NCBI GenBank assembly: GCA_030158535.1
Contig: JAOASV010000001.1
Coordinates: 1 to 22,470 of the forward strand
Direction: 5' to 3'
Source: Sediminibacterium sp.
GTDB lineage: Bacteria > Bacteroidota > Bacteroidia > Chitinophagales > Chitinophagaceae
Length of the DNA stretch: 22,470 nt
Part shown: piece after piece, positions 1-8,111 of the stretch
Layout: every line of letters starts with the position of its first letter
Numbering within the stretch: position 1 is the first letter of the stretch
Program-made: the position numbers and the translations under genes
The notes under the pieces: generated by a model
The model's input: the letters and a program-made list of their open reading frames with translations, nothing else
Told to the model about the DNA's origin: nothing
The model's database searches: none

Positions 1-737
1 ATGCTAGCTTACTAGAAGGTAAAAAAATTGTGTCTGCTGTAAAAGGCATTTTACCAGATCATAATGTTCTTCTCAATCAATACCTGCACACTACATTTAA
101 TTTTCCACTCGATCATTATTTTACACTACTCGGTCCTTGTCATGCAGAAGAAGTGGCCGCCGAAAAATTATCTTATTTAACTTTTTCTGGAACTACGCAT
201 GAAGCAGCGCAGGAAATAGCATCGCATTTCAATTGCGAGTACATCAATACGGTTGTTAACACCGATATCTATGGTTCACAGTTTGCGTCTGTATTAAAAA
301 ATATATACGCACTTGGTGCTGGTATTGCACATGGACTTGATTACGGCGATAATTTTTTAAGCGTTTATATTGCAAATTGTGCCAACGAAATGGCCAATTT
401 TTTACAAAAATGTGATCACTGTGAAGGTGCGTCTAAAGTTGTAGTGGCACCTAATTATAATGCCTCTGTGTATTTAGGTGACTTGCTTGTTACCTGTTAT
501 TCATTATACTCACGCAACCGAACTTTTGGAAACATGATTGGTAAAGGGTACTCTGTAAAAGCGGCTCAACTCGAATTAAATATGGTGGCCGAAGGGTATA
601 ATGCTAGTAAATGTATTTTCGAAATCAATCAGACCTATGGTGCCGAAATGCCTATTGCTACAGGCATCTACCAGATTTTATGGAAGCATGTACACGCGGC
701 AAATGGGTTTTCTGAAATAGAAAAAATACTCCTGTAA
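1..737 (+). CDS. gpsA: Glycerol-3-phosphate dehydrogenase [NAD(P)+], 3' part
   Basis: This enzyme reduces dihydroxyacetone phosphate to sn-glycerol 3-phosphate in the cytoplasm, supplying the backbone for phospholipids. The reading frame is open to the window edge (first whole codon at 3) and reads ASLLEGKKIVSAVKGILPDH before the rest, so the gene starts upstream; the GTG at 30 is internal. The N-terminal Rossmann nucleotide-binding loop is therefore missing. What remains has the conserved VKG segment, the LGPCHAEE motif, the catalytic-lysine segment LKNIYALGAGIAHGLDYGDN, and the SRNRTFGNMIGKG substrate-binding stretch, ending at the usual C-terminus. It converges on hemW with only 14 bases between the stop codons and no clear terminator. 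Family assignment is firm. Confidence 0.93.
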   Translation, partial: ASLLEGKKIVSAVKGILPDHNVLLNQYLHTTFNFPLDHYFTLLGPCHAEEVAAEKLSYLTFSGTTHEAAQEIASHFNCEYINTVVNTDIYGSQFASVLKNIYALGAGIAHGLDYGDNFLSVYIANCANEMANFLQKCDHCEGASKVVVAPNYNASVYLGDLLVTCYSLYSRNRTFGNMIGKGYSVKAAQLELNMVAEGYNASKCIFEINQTYGAEMPIATGIYQILWKHVHAANGFSEIEKILL

Positions 738-751
738 TTATTTATCGGAGG

Positions 752-1885
752 CTACACTTCAAAAAAATCTCCGGCAATCCCGTCTAAAAAAAACTTCCCT
801 TGCGCCGTTGCTTGTAAATAATTTCCTTGTTCAATTAATTGACCTTTGTCAATATAGTCTGCTGCTGTTTTTTTTGTTCTAACTACAGATTCTTTACCAA
901 ATTTTTCTTCTAAATAAGTATAAGAACATCCTTCAATGGTTCGAAGGGATGTCATCATGTATTCGTTATACTGTGTAGACGCCGATAATATTTCAGACTC
1001 AAAAGGAACGGTATTATTCCCAATACTACTTATATAGAGTGCATTGTTTGCAATATTCCACTGACGCGAATTGCCAGTAAATGAATGCGCGGATGGCCCA
1101 ATGCCTAAATATTTTTTTTGTTGCCAGTAACTGGTATTGTGATTACTTCTATAGCCGGGCAGTGCAAAGTTCGAAAACTCGTATTGTTCATAGCCTGCCT
1201 TATTTGTACGCTCCATTAAGATATCAAAATGTGCTGCTTGTTTTGCAGTATCAATATCTTCTTTTTCACCTTTTTGTATCAGTGCACTGAGCGCTGTTTT
1301 TGGTTCCACTGTTAATGCATAACAGGATAAATGTTGCACTTCGAGTGCAACTGCTGTATCAATATTTTGTATCCAGTTGTCGTGGGTGAGTGTAGGGATT
1401 CCATAAATAAGATCTATCGAAATATTAGATATCCCAACTTCTTGAGCGCGCTTAATGGCCTCTATGGCAGCTTCAGATCTGTGCGCCCGGTTCATCCAAA
1501 TAAGGTCTTCGTTTACAAAAGATTGCACACCCAAGCTCAGTCTATTGATCCCCATAGATTTAAATGAGCTTAGTTTTTCTTTTGAAATATCATCAGGGTT
1601 TGCTTCAAGTGTAATTTCTATTGTAGGCGAAAGGGTAAAGTGCTTGTTAATGGTATCAAGGATATGCGCCGTATCTGGTGTGGGCAGTAGAGAAGGGGTT
1701 CCACCTCCAAAATAGATGGTATCAATAACAAGGGTGGGGTCTTCAAAAAAATGCTGTTGTAATTCAATTTCTTTGCAAACCGCTTGTACCATGGGTTCTA
1801 ACAATTTGGTAGAAGCGCTAAAATGAAAATTACAATAGTGGCAGGCCTGCTTGCAAAAAGGAATATGAATGTAAATGCCTGCCAT
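752..1885 (-). CDS. hemW: HemW-type radical SAM protein (haem chaperone, coproporphyrinogen oxidase-like)
   Basis: A radical SAM protein of the HemW branch, thought to carry haem for insertion into respiratory enzymes rather than to oxidise coproporphyrinogen. The start MAGIYIHIPFCKQACHYCNF places the 4Fe-4S cysteines at C11, C15 and C18 (CxxxCxxC). The SAM-binding YFGGGTPSLL motif follows near residue 60. It lacks the N-terminal extension ahead of the cysteine motif that true HemN enzymes have, and 377 residues is normal for HemW, so older 'HemN' labels are probably wrong here. The ATG at 1885 is chosen because the family begins just before the IHIPFC motif. It is divergent from the DUF4271-hemD genes, 80 bases apart, grouping tetrapyrrole-related genes at one promoter region. 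Confidence 0.92.
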   Translation of the reverse strand: MAGIYIHIPFCKQACHYCNFHFSASTKLLEPMVQAVCKEIELQQHFFEDPTLVIDTIYFGGGTPSLLPTPDTAHILDTINKHFTLSPTIEITLEANPDDISKEKLSSFKSMGINRLSLGVQSFVNEDLIWMNRAHRSEAAIEAIKRAQEVGISNISIDLIYGIPTLTHDNWIQNIDTAVALEVQHLSCYALTVEPKTALSALIQKGEKEDIDTAKQAAHFDILMERTNKAGYEQYEFSNFALPGYRSNHNTSYWQQKKYLGIGPSAHSFTGNSRQWNIANNALYISSIGNNTVPFESEILSASTQYNEYMMTSLRTIEGCSYTYLEEKFGKESVVRTKKTAADYIDKGQLIEQGNYLQATAQGKFFLDGIAGDFFEV

Positions 1886-1901
1886 GTAAATGTTTATGTT
1901 G

Positions 1902-1909
1902 CAAATCTA
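1902..1909 (-). promoter_or_regulatory. Candidate -7 box of hemW
   Basis: On the minus strand this reads TAGATTTG, a full match to the Bacteroidota -7 consensus TAnnTTTG, placed 16 bases before the hemW ATG. I do not see a good -33 TTTG at the usual distance, so the call rests on the -7 box and its position alone. Confidence 0.4.
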
Positions 1910-1931
1910 CCAAATAGTTGCTACTATGCCG

Positions 1932-1960
1932 TTGATGTTAGACGAAGCTCCTTATTTTTG
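1932..1960 (+). promoter_or_regulatory. Candidate promoter of the DUF4271-hemD operon
   Basis: TTG at 1932-1934 and TATTTTTG at 1953-1960 are separated by 18 bases, matching the Bacteroidota arrangement of a -33 TTG/TTTG and a -7 TAnnTTTG. The box ends only five bases before the ATG at 1966, so the transcript would begin at or within a few bases of the start codon, which implies a leaderless or nearly leaderless mRNA. Confidence 0.5.
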
Positions 1961-1965
1961 TATCC

Positions 1966-2916
1966 ATGCAAATCCGTTATTTGTTCGTTCTGGTTGCTTT
2001 TTTGAGTGCATCGCTTTTGATGGGCTCTAGCTTGATGGCACAGCAAAATCTGGATACTACACGCATGCAGGATACTTCCTCCATGATATCTTCCATAGAC
2101 TCAGTGTATGCAGACAGTGTCAAAAGGGCTTCTGATTCTTTATCAATGCTTGCCAAAAAAAAGGCGGTTATCGATACAACTTCGTATCAAAAACTAATGA
2201 CGCACCCTTATTTGCCCATGCAAACAAAGCCGTCCTTTAGAATCAATGAACTTCGTATTGCAACTAATTTTGATGGTCGTTTCTATTTACTGATTGGGAT
2301 GCTTTTTTATTTGGCTTTTATCAAAGTCACATTTCCAAAGTATTTTTCCAATCTATTTCAACTTATTTTCCAAAGCCCTGTAAGACAAAAACAAACCAGA
2401 GAACAGTTGCAGCAAAATAATTTGGCAGCACTCTTTAGTAATATTTTGTTTATTCTCAATGCCTCCATATTTGTATCGCTGTTGGCGGTAAAAAATGCTT
2501 GGGTAGATTTTTCACTGTATACCTGTATAGCCTATAGCGCTGCCCTCTTTGCTGGACTTTATGTATTCAAGTTTTTGTTTTTATGGTTCTCGGGTTGGCT
2601 ATTTGGACAAACAGAGGCGATTGGAAATTATAGTTTTATCGTTTTTTTGACCAATAAAGTGATGGGCGTATTTCTAATCCCTGCTATTTTACTATTGGCA
2701 TTTTCGCCGATTTCTGTTCAGGATTTTGCCTATAATATTGCATTAATCGTCATCAGTATCCTGTTTGTGTACAGGTATCTTATATCTTTCTCTATCGTAA
2801 GGACCTCTTTGAAGGTGAGTGCCTTCCATTTTTTCTTGTACCTTTGCACCTGCGAAGTACTTCCTATGTTCGTTTTATACAAACTAACGATGGATTTTAT
2901 TAGCGGAACTTTTTAA
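1966..2916 (+). CDS. DUF4271 domain multi-pass membrane protein
   Basis: Family of unknown function found in Bacteroidota, often next to hemD. The protein has a signal peptide-like start (residues 1-25, ending near LMAQQ), then a Ser/Thr- and Asp-rich stretch to about residue 100 that is probably outside the inner membrane. About six hydrophobic segments follow, near 106-123, 154-174, 183-210, 230-247, 255-275 and 285-310, all within the DUF4271 region. No catalytic motif is visible. It ends 25 bases before hemD in the same direction, so the two are likely co-transcribed, and a role tied to tetrapyrrole synthesis or the membrane is a guess from position only. The ATG at 1966 gives the full signal peptide. 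Confidence 0.82.
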   Translation: MQIRYLFVLVAFLSASLLMGSSLMAQQNLDTTRMQDTSSMISSIDSVYADSVKRASDSLSMLAKKKAVIDTTSYQKLMTHPYLPMQTKPSFRINELRIATNFDGRFYLLIGMLFYLAFIKVTFPKYFSNLFQLIFQSPVRQKQTREQLQQNNLAALFSNILFILNASIFVSLLAVKNAWVDFSLYTCIAYSAALFAGLYVFKFLFLWFSGWLFGQTEAIGNYSFIVFLTNKVMGVFLIPAILLLAFSPISVQDFAYNIALIVISILFVYRYLISFSIVRTSLKVSAFHFFLYLCTCEVLPMFVLYKLTMDFISGTF

Positions 2917-2921
2917 CTTTG
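2914..2921 (+). promoter_or_regulatory. Possible internal -7 box before hemD
   Basis: TAACTTTG matches TAnnTTTG perfectly and lies 20 bases before the hemD ATG, overlapping the DUF4271 stop codon. No convincing -33 element is visible, so this may be a secondary promoter or chance. Confidence 0.3.
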
Positions 2922-2941
2922 CACAACCTTAGATAAGTAGC

Positions 2942-3745
2942 ATGGCAAAAATCGGATCAAAAACTGGGACAGCTGTTAAGGCAGCCGCTTCAAAACGAAT
3001 TTTAATTTCTCAGCCAAAGCCGGAAAGTGATAAATCTCCATATTACGATTTAGAACGCAAGTACCAGGTAGAACTGGTGTTCCATCCTTTTATTAAATTA
3101 GATGGTATTCCTGCTAAAGAATTTAGAAAACAAAAAATTGATATCGCTGCTTATACAGGTGTCATTTTTACAAGCAGAAACGCCATTGATCATTTCTTTC
3201 GCACCGCAGAGGAAATGAAAGCTACTATCAGTCAAGACACAAAGTACTTTTGTATAACGGAGGCTGTTGCACTTTATCTACAAAAATTTATTTTATACAG
3301 AAAGCGTAAAGTATTTTACGGCGCAGACGGCTCGAGTAAGAGCATGCTTGATGTTATCAATAAGCACAAAGAGAATGAAAAATTCCTCTATGTATGTAGT
3401 GAAAATCAGCAAGACAATGATATTTGCGGCTGGCTTAAACTTCACAAATGTAGTTTTGATTTAGCATTCATGTACCGTAGTATCAGCAATGATATTACCC
3501 CTCTATTTGCAAAAAAGGGTTTCGAAATAATTTGCTTTTTTACCCCTAGTGGTGTAAAAAGTTTATTTGATAATTTTCCAGATTTTAAACAAAACAAAGT
3601 TGTCATCGGCGCTTTTGGTAGCAATACTTCTAAAGCAGTGGAAGATGCTAAACTTCGTTTAGATATTAAAGCACCGGCTCCTCAAAGACCAAGTTTGGTA
3701 GCAGCTTTAGACCACTATTTACAATCCCTTGTCGCAAAAAAATAA
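2942..3745 (+). CDS. hemD: Uroporphyrinogen-III synthase
   Basis: Cyclises hydroxymethylbilane with inversion of ring D to give uroporphyrinogen III, the branch point to haem, sirohaem and cobalamin, in the cytoplasm. The sequence shows the weakly conserved two-lobed HemD pattern: KRILISQPKPES (18-29) opens the first lobe, GVIFTSRNAIDHFF (73-86) is the typical 'FTSxNA' strand, and the second lobe has ICFFTPSGVKSLF (197-209), IGAFGSNTSKA (222-232) and a closing APQRPS (246-251), matching the family's 'ta..ps..al' end. The first 17 residues are a basic Ala-rich extension not needed for the fold. The 267-residue length is normal. It lies downstream of DUF4271 and opposite hemW, in keeping with a small tetrapyrrole cluster. 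Confidence 0.88.
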   Translation: MAKIGSKTGTAVKAAASKRILISQPKPESDKSPYYDLERKYQVELVFHPFIKLDGIPAKEFRKQKIDIAAYTGVIFTSRNAIDHFFRTAEEMKATISQDTKYFCITEAVALYLQKFILYRKRKVFYGADGSSKSMLDVINKHKENEKFLYVCSENQQDNDICGWLKLHKCSFDLAFMYRSISNDITPLFAKKGFEIICFFTPSGVKSLFDNFPDFKQNKVVIGAFGSNTSKAVEDAKLRLDIKAPAPQRPSLVAALDHYLQSLVAKK

Positions 3746-3760
3746 TCTTTTTGCAAAAGA
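3746..3760 (+). other. Small inverted repeat over the TTG start of the DUF255 gene
   Basis: TCTTTT (3746-3751) and AAAAGA (3755-3760) are perfect complements with a three-base loop, so the putative TTG start at 3751-3753 sits at the top of the stem and in the loop. The stem is short and AT-rich and would be weak on its own. Confidence 0.3.
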
Positions 3761-5808
3761 ATAATTCTACACCTAATTTATTAATAAAGGAAACCAGTCC
3801 TTACCTGCTCCAGCATGCGTATAATCCTGTGGAGTGGCATCCTTGGGGAGAAGCCGCTTTACAACTTGCTAAAGATTTAGATAAACCCATTTTAGTGAGT
3901 ATTGGTTATGCAGCCTGTCATTGGTGTCATGTAATGGAACGTGAAAGTTTTGAAGATTTGGCTACTGCCAAAATCATGAATGATCACTTTATTAATATTA
4001 AAATTGATAGAGAAGAAAGGCCCGACCTGGATCATATTTATATGGACGCCGTACAAGCCATGACAGGAAGTGGGGGTTGGCCGCTCAATGTTTTTTTGAC
4101 GCCCGATAAAAAACCTTTTTATGGCGGAACTTATTTTCCACCTGAACCCGTGCACAATAGAGCGAGTTGGAAAGATGTATTACTAGGTGTGTCAAAAGGG
4201 TTTAAAGAAAATAGAGATCAGATTGATGCGCAGGCGGATAAATTAACCCAGCATTTATTAAGTTCTAACGGATTTGGATTTCAAAATAACAATACGGAAG
4301 CAGGTCCTGCACTTAGTGATATGGATGCTGCAGTATTGGCGCTACTATCGCAAGGCGACTTAGTTTGGGGTGGCTTTGGAGGCGCTCCTAAGTTTCCGCA
4401 AACAGCATCGATTCGTTTTTTATTGAAATATCATTTTTTCAATCCTACACATGAAAATTCACTGGCGCATGCGCTGCTATGTTTGGATAAAATGATTGAA
4501 GGCGGAATTTATGATCAATTGGGTGGCGGATTTTCACGTTATAGTACCGACGTGCAGTGGCTTGCGCCTCACTTCGAAAAAATGTTATACGATAACGCAC
4601 TCCTCGTAACTACATTATCTGAAGCCTATCAATTAACAAAAAAAGAATCTTACTGTAAAGCCATTAGGGAAACACTTCAATTTGTTGAAAGAGAGTTAAT
4701 GGACCCCGATGGCGGTTTTTATAGTGCACTTGATGCGGATAGTGAAGGAGTGGAGGGAAAATTTTATACATGGTCCGCGGCAGAAATTACTCAGTTATTA
4801 AAAAATGATGCATCACTATTTATGGCGTATTATGGTGTAACAGAAACTGGTAATTGGGAGCACACCAATATTTTACATACACCAAATGCAGCAGGTGCTG
4901 TAGCCCAAAGCTTTGGCATCACTGAATCTGAACTGTTGTCAACGATTCAGAATTGCAATACTGTTTTGATGGTGGAGCGAAACAAAAGAGTTCGACCACA
5001 AACAGACGACAAACAATTACTAGGTTGGAATGCGCTCATGAATACGGCTTTCAGTAAAGCCTATGCTGCAACGGGAAATAAAAATTATTTAATACTTGCG
5101 CAAAAAAATATGGCGCATCTATTTGAATGTTTCAAAGATGCAAATGGTGATGGTTGGCTACACACGTATAAAAATGGTCAAGCAAAAACACCTGCTTTTT
5201 TAGATGATTACGCGTATTTGATTGAAGCCCTCATTCAACTACAAATCGTATCTGGTGATTTTCATTGGCTTGAACAAGCGGGTGAAATCACAGATTATGT
5301 GAATGAACATTTCATAGAATCTAGCACTGGATTTTACTTTTATACCCATGATGCACAAACCGATGTTATTCTAAGAAAAAAAGAAGTGTACGATGGGGCC
5401 ACCCCTAGCGGGAACGCGGTAATGGCTAGTAATTTGCTTCATTTAAGTGTCGTATACGGCAGCGACAAGTATTTGTCCCTAAGTAAAAAGACTTGTCTAT
5501 CCCTTTTACCTGCTATAGCCAAGCATCCGGGTTCCTTTGGTGTTTGGGCCGGCGTTGTCTACAATCAGGTGGTTGGATTGAGGGAGTTGACCCTCATTGG
5601 ACCATGTGTTTTGCATTACCTGGAGGCAGCGCTTCCCCTGTATCGACCTAATTTAATCTTAAATATTTCAGAAAATCGGTCAACAAGCATTTCGGCGATC
5701 TCCGATAAAATAATTGATAATCAACAAGTTACGTTTCAAATTTGTGAAAATTATGCCTGCCAGCTCCATCAACTCACTGATTTTGACAGTTTTTTAGCAA
5801 TTGTGTAA
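3751..5808 (+). CDS. DUF255 thioredoxin-fold / (alpha/alpha)6-barrel protein (YyaL, SPATA20 family)
   Basis: A large conserved protein whose N-terminus is a thioredoxin-like DUF255 domain and whose remainder resembles an N-acylglucosamine epimerase-type alpha-helical barrel. The biochemical role is not established. The conserved start KETSPYLLQHAYNPVEWHPW (13-32), the redox-type CHWC at 56-59, and GGWPLNVFLTPDKKPFYGGT are all present, followed by FGGAPKFP and the conserved HFEKMLYDNALL. The 685-residue length is normal. No ATG is available before the conserved block (the next Met is around residue 62), so I chose the TTG at 3751, five bases after the hemD stop; ATA or ATC just upstream cannot be excluded. 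The position implies co-transcription with hemD. There is no signal peptide, so it is likely cytoplasmic. Confidence 0.88.
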   Translation: MQKNNSTPNLLIKETSPYLLQHAYNPVEWHPWGEAALQLAKDLDKPILVSIGYAACHWCHVMERESFEDLATAKIMNDHFINIKIDREERPDLDHIYMDAVQAMTGSGGWPLNVFLTPDKKPFYGGTYFPPEPVHNRASWKDVLLGVSKGFKENRDQIDAQADKLTQHLLSSNGFGFQNNNTEAGPALSDMDAAVLALLSQGDLVWGGFGGAPKFPQTASIRFLLKYHFFNPTHENSLAHALLCLDKMIEGGIYDQLGGGFSRYSTDVQWLAPHFEKMLYDNALLVTTLSEAYQLTKKESYCKAIRETLQFVERELMDPDGGFYSALDADSEGVEGKFYTWSAAEITQLLKNDASLFMAYYGVTETGNWEHTNILHTPNAAGAVAQSFGITESELLSTIQNCNTVLMVERNKRVRPQTDDKQLLGWNALMNTAFSKAYAATGNKNYLILAQKNMAHLFECFKDANGDGWLHTYKNGQAKTPAFLDDYAYLIEALIQLQIVSGDFHWLEQAGEITDYVNEHFIESSTGFYFYTHDAQTDVILRKKEVYDGATPSGNAVMASNLLHLSVVYGSDKYLSLSKKTCLSLLPAIAKHPGSFGVWAGVVYNQVVGLRELTLIGPCVLHYLEAALPLYRPNLILNISENRSTSISAISDKIIDNQQVTFQICENYACQLHQLTDFDSFLAIV

Positions 5809-5834
5809 CTGGGAATCAACTATTTTGCACTTCG

Positions 5835-5859
5835 GTTTTAGCCAATCCCCCGGCAAAAC
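5835..5859 (+). other. Hairpin after the DUF255 gene
   Basis: GTTTT-A-GCC (5835-5843) can pair with GGC-AAAAC (5852-5859), giving eight base pairs with one bulged A and an eight-base loop. It begins 26 bases after the stop codon at 5808. It is not followed by a T-run, so it is a poor intrinsic terminator; it may help end or stabilise the upstream transcript. The remaining 188-base gap to gldK holds two more GTTT/AAAC inverted elements and a -7 box, and no sign of a gene. Confidence 0.35.
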
Positions 5860-5920
5860 AGTGTAACATTAAACAAAAAATTACTGGATAGAATTTTACC
5901 CTGGATCTCTAAATTTATTG

Positions 5921-5938
5921 GTTTTAAAGCGCTAAAAC
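5921..5938 (+). promoter_or_regulatory. Inverted repeat upstream of the gldK promoter
   Basis: GTTTTAAAGCGCTAAAAC has complementary six-base arms (GTTTTA and TAAAAC) around a GC-containing centre that includes the palindrome AGCGCT. It lies 25 bases upstream of the -7 box, in a plausible operator position. No known regulator is recognised. Confidence 0.3.
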
Positions 5939-5962
5939 TCAGGTTTCTGACGTTTCAAAACT

Positions 5963-5970
5963 TATATTTG
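5963..5970 (+). promoter_or_regulatory. Candidate -7 box of the gldKLMN operon
   Basis: TATATTTG fits TAnnTTTG exactly and lies 26 bases before the gldK ATG, giving a short ordinary leader. The -33 region holds only a weak TTTCTG (5944-5949). This is the best promoter candidate in the gap. Confidence 0.45.
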
Positions 5971-5996
5971 TCACTGTTATAAATCACACAGATCAG

Positions 5997-7277
5997 ATGA
6001 AAGGATATTTAACTACAATTACCTTGGCGTTTTTTACGTTGAGTTTGACTTCTTGCTTCTTTGGAAAAAACAAAGGTAAGGGGCTGCCTGATGATGGGCA
6101 GTTGCATGGCGTTGCTCCTTCAGCCAAGCAAAGCATGTTAACACCAAGGACCATGGTATACGTTCCGCCCGGAACATTTCACATGGGTCCAAGTGATGAA
6201 GACGTTAGTTTTAATTACAGCAATCGTAATAGAATGGTGTCTATTCCTGGTTTTTGGATGGATGCGACAGAAATCACCAACAACCATTATCGTCAGTTCG
6301 TAAACTGGGTACGTGATTCACTTGCTTACAAAATAACGTCTGGTGTTGGATTAAACAATCCTTCAGATACCACAGCGGTAAATTGGAAAAAAGTGGCTTT
6401 ATACAAATACGATAACAAGCAACTAGGCACGTTAAATGGTCTTACATACGAAAACGCACTGACTAGAAAATTAGCCATCGATCCAGATAGTTTAATTTAC
6501 AGAGTTCGTTATTTTGACTTACCTGCTGCTGCAAAAATCAATAAAAACGATCCTACTCAAAAAGGTCGTGATCAAATTGTGAGTTATGCAGTGCCTGTAT
6601 ATCCTGATACCTTAGTTTGGATCAGAGACTTCTCTTATTCTTACAACGAGCCTTTAGCAAAAAGATATTACGCGCATCCGGCATACGGTAACTACCCAGT
6701 AGTTGGTGTTACTTGGAAACAATCGGTTGCATTTTGTCACTGGAGAACGCATATTCAAAATGCAGATTTTGAAAAAAAGAAAATTGCTGTGGATGGTGAT
6801 TACAGATTGCCAAACGAAGCAGAGTGGGAATACGCAGCAAGAGGCGGTCGTACCAGTACGATGTTCCCTTGGGGTTCTCCTTATTTAAGAAACAAAAAAG
6901 GTTGTTTGCTTGCTAACTTTAAACCAGGTAGAGGTAACTATCCAGAAGATGGTGGCTTTTACACGGTTAAAGCAAATGCATACTGGCCTAACGATTTTGG
7001 TTTATACAATATGTCAGGAAACGTTGCAGAATGGACAGCGTCTTATTTCTACGAAGGCTCTTACAATTTCATGTCTGACTTAAGTCCGGATGTAAGAATA
7101 GAAGCCGATGAAAATGATCCTCCACGAATGAAGCGTAAAGTAGTAAGAGGCGGTAGCTGGAAAGACGTTGGTAACGCACTACAAGTGAGTGCGCGTGCTT
7201 ACGAATACCAAGACACTGCAAAATCATATATCGGTTTTAGAACCGTTATTGATTTAGCACCAAGAACAAAAAGATAA
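5997..7277 (+). CDS. gldK: T9SS ring lipoprotein GldK/PorK
   Basis: Together with GldN/PorN this lipoprotein forms the large periplasmic ring under the outer membrane in the type IX secretion system. A lipoprotein signal peptide ends in LSLTSC, so C20 would be lipidated. After a short linker comes a formylglycine-generating-enzyme (FGE/SUMF) type fold: MVYVPPGTFHMGPSDED (53-69), DATEITNNHYRQF, then PNEAEWEYAARGG, MSGNVAEWTASYFYEG, VVRGGSWKD and a closing IGFRTVIDL. In this family the FGE fold is structural rather than catalytic. The 426-residue length is normal. It is first in gldK-L-M-N; the upstream neighbour is a DUF255 gene rather than porP, which precedes porK in Porphyromonas. The ATG at 5997 is the first that gives the full signal peptide. 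Confidence 0.95.
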   Translation: MKGYLTTITLAFFTLSLTSCFFGKNKGKGLPDDGQLHGVAPSAKQSMLTPRTMVYVPPGTFHMGPSDEDVSFNYSNRNRMVSIPGFWMDATEITNNHYRQFVNWVRDSLAYKITSGVGLNNPSDTTAVNWKKVALYKYDNKQLGTLNGLTYENALTRKLAIDPDSLIYRVRYFDLPAAAKINKNDPTQKGRDQIVSYAVPVYPDTLVWIRDFSYSYNEPLAKRYYAHPAYGNYPVVGVTWKQSVAFCHWRTHIQNADFEKKKIAVDGDYRLPNEAEWEYAARGGRTSTMFPWGSPYLRNKKGCLLANFKPGRGNYPEDGGFYTVKANAYWPNDFGLYNMSGNVAEWTASYFYEGSYNFMSDLSPDVRIEADENDPPRMKRKVVRGGSWKDVGNALQVSARAYEYQDTAKSYIGFRTVIDLAPRTKR

Positions 7278-7328
7278 TTCAATTACAAAATATTCATTTC
7301 AACTTTTTAATTCATAAAAATCTAATCC

Positions 7329-8111
7329 ATGTCAGCTCAACAAGAAAAAATCTTTGGTTTACCAGCTCAAACAACAATGAGACTTGTGAACATTTTTGTA
7401 TGTACCGGTGCATCTGTCGTAATTTTTGGTGCAATGGCAAAAATTCTTCACTTATCATGGGCAGACTGGGCGCTTAAAATTGGTTTAACAACAGAAGCAA
7501 TTATCTTTTTGATCTACGCTATTTTACCTCCAGAAGGACATGCTCCTGCAGGTGGTGGCGCTGGTGCAGATCTTCCATCTTCTGTGGTTGCTGATGTAAC
7601 AAAAAGATTTGATGAATTATTTGCGAACGCAGGTTTAACACAAGAAAATTTATCTAAGCTTAGCACGAGCTTTCAAAAATTAGGCACTACTGTTGATCAA
7701 ATTGGTCAAATTGGTGATGTTGTAAAATCTACTTCAGATTTTTCTGCTAAAACAAATGAAGCGGCTATCGCACTTGGTTCTATTAAAGAGGCTGCTACGA
7801 AAGCAACAGATTCTTTAGGAAGTATTTCTTTGGCTTCTGATAGCACCAACGAATACCACAAACAAGTACAAGGATTAGCTAAAAACTTAGGTTCATTAAA
7901 TACCATTTATGAACTTGAATTACAAGAAAGTAATAACCATCTTAAAGCACTTAACCAGTTCTATGGCAAATTAGCGCAAGCTTCTGAAGCAATGAACGGT
8001 ACTGCAGAAGATGCATTAAAAGCAAAAGAACAAATTGGTGCCCTTGCTAATAATTTGGGTAAATTAAATCAAGTATATGGTAACATGTTAACTGCGATGC
8101 AGGGTAGATAG
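7329..8111 (+). CDS. gldL: T9SS/gliding motor protein GldL/PorL
   Basis: Inner-membrane stator-like subunit of the proton-driven motor that powers type IX secretion and, where present, gliding; in the known structures five GldL surround two GldM. Two N-terminal membrane helices are visible, at about 17-38 and 45-67, with the family segment GAMAKILHL between them. The conserved acidic residue of the second helix is Glu56 in GLTTEAIIF, equivalent to the essential Glu49 of Flavobacterium GldL by motif alignment. Residues 70-80 are Gly/Pro/Ala-rich. From about 85 to 260 the protein is a helical cytoplasmic domain with coiled-coil-like LNxxYxxxL repeats. It follows gldK after 51 AT-rich bases with no obvious hairpin. 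Confidence 0.95.
   Translation: MSAQQEKIFGLPAQTTMRLVNIFVCTGASVVIFGAMAKILHLSWADWALKIGLTTEAIIFLIYAILPPEGHAPAGGGAGADLPSSVVADVTKRFDELFANAGLTQENLSKLSTSFQKLGTTVDQIGQIGDVVKSTSDFSAKTNEAAIALGSIKEAATKATDSLGSISLASDSTNEYHKQVQGLAKNLGSLNTIYELELQESNNHLKALNQFYGKLAQASEAMNGTAEDALKAKEQIGALANNLGKLNQVYGNMLTAMQGR

Noticed and set aside
30..737. Complete short gpsA starting at the GTG at position 30
   Set aside because: The frame is open upstream to the window edge and the upstream residues fit the family, so this is a cut gene rather than a truncated one.
746..773. CGGAG...CTCCG inverted repeat between gpsA and hemW as a terminator
   Set aside because: The stem is only five bases with a loop of more than 15 and overlaps the hemW coding end; there is no T-run in a useful place on the plus strand.
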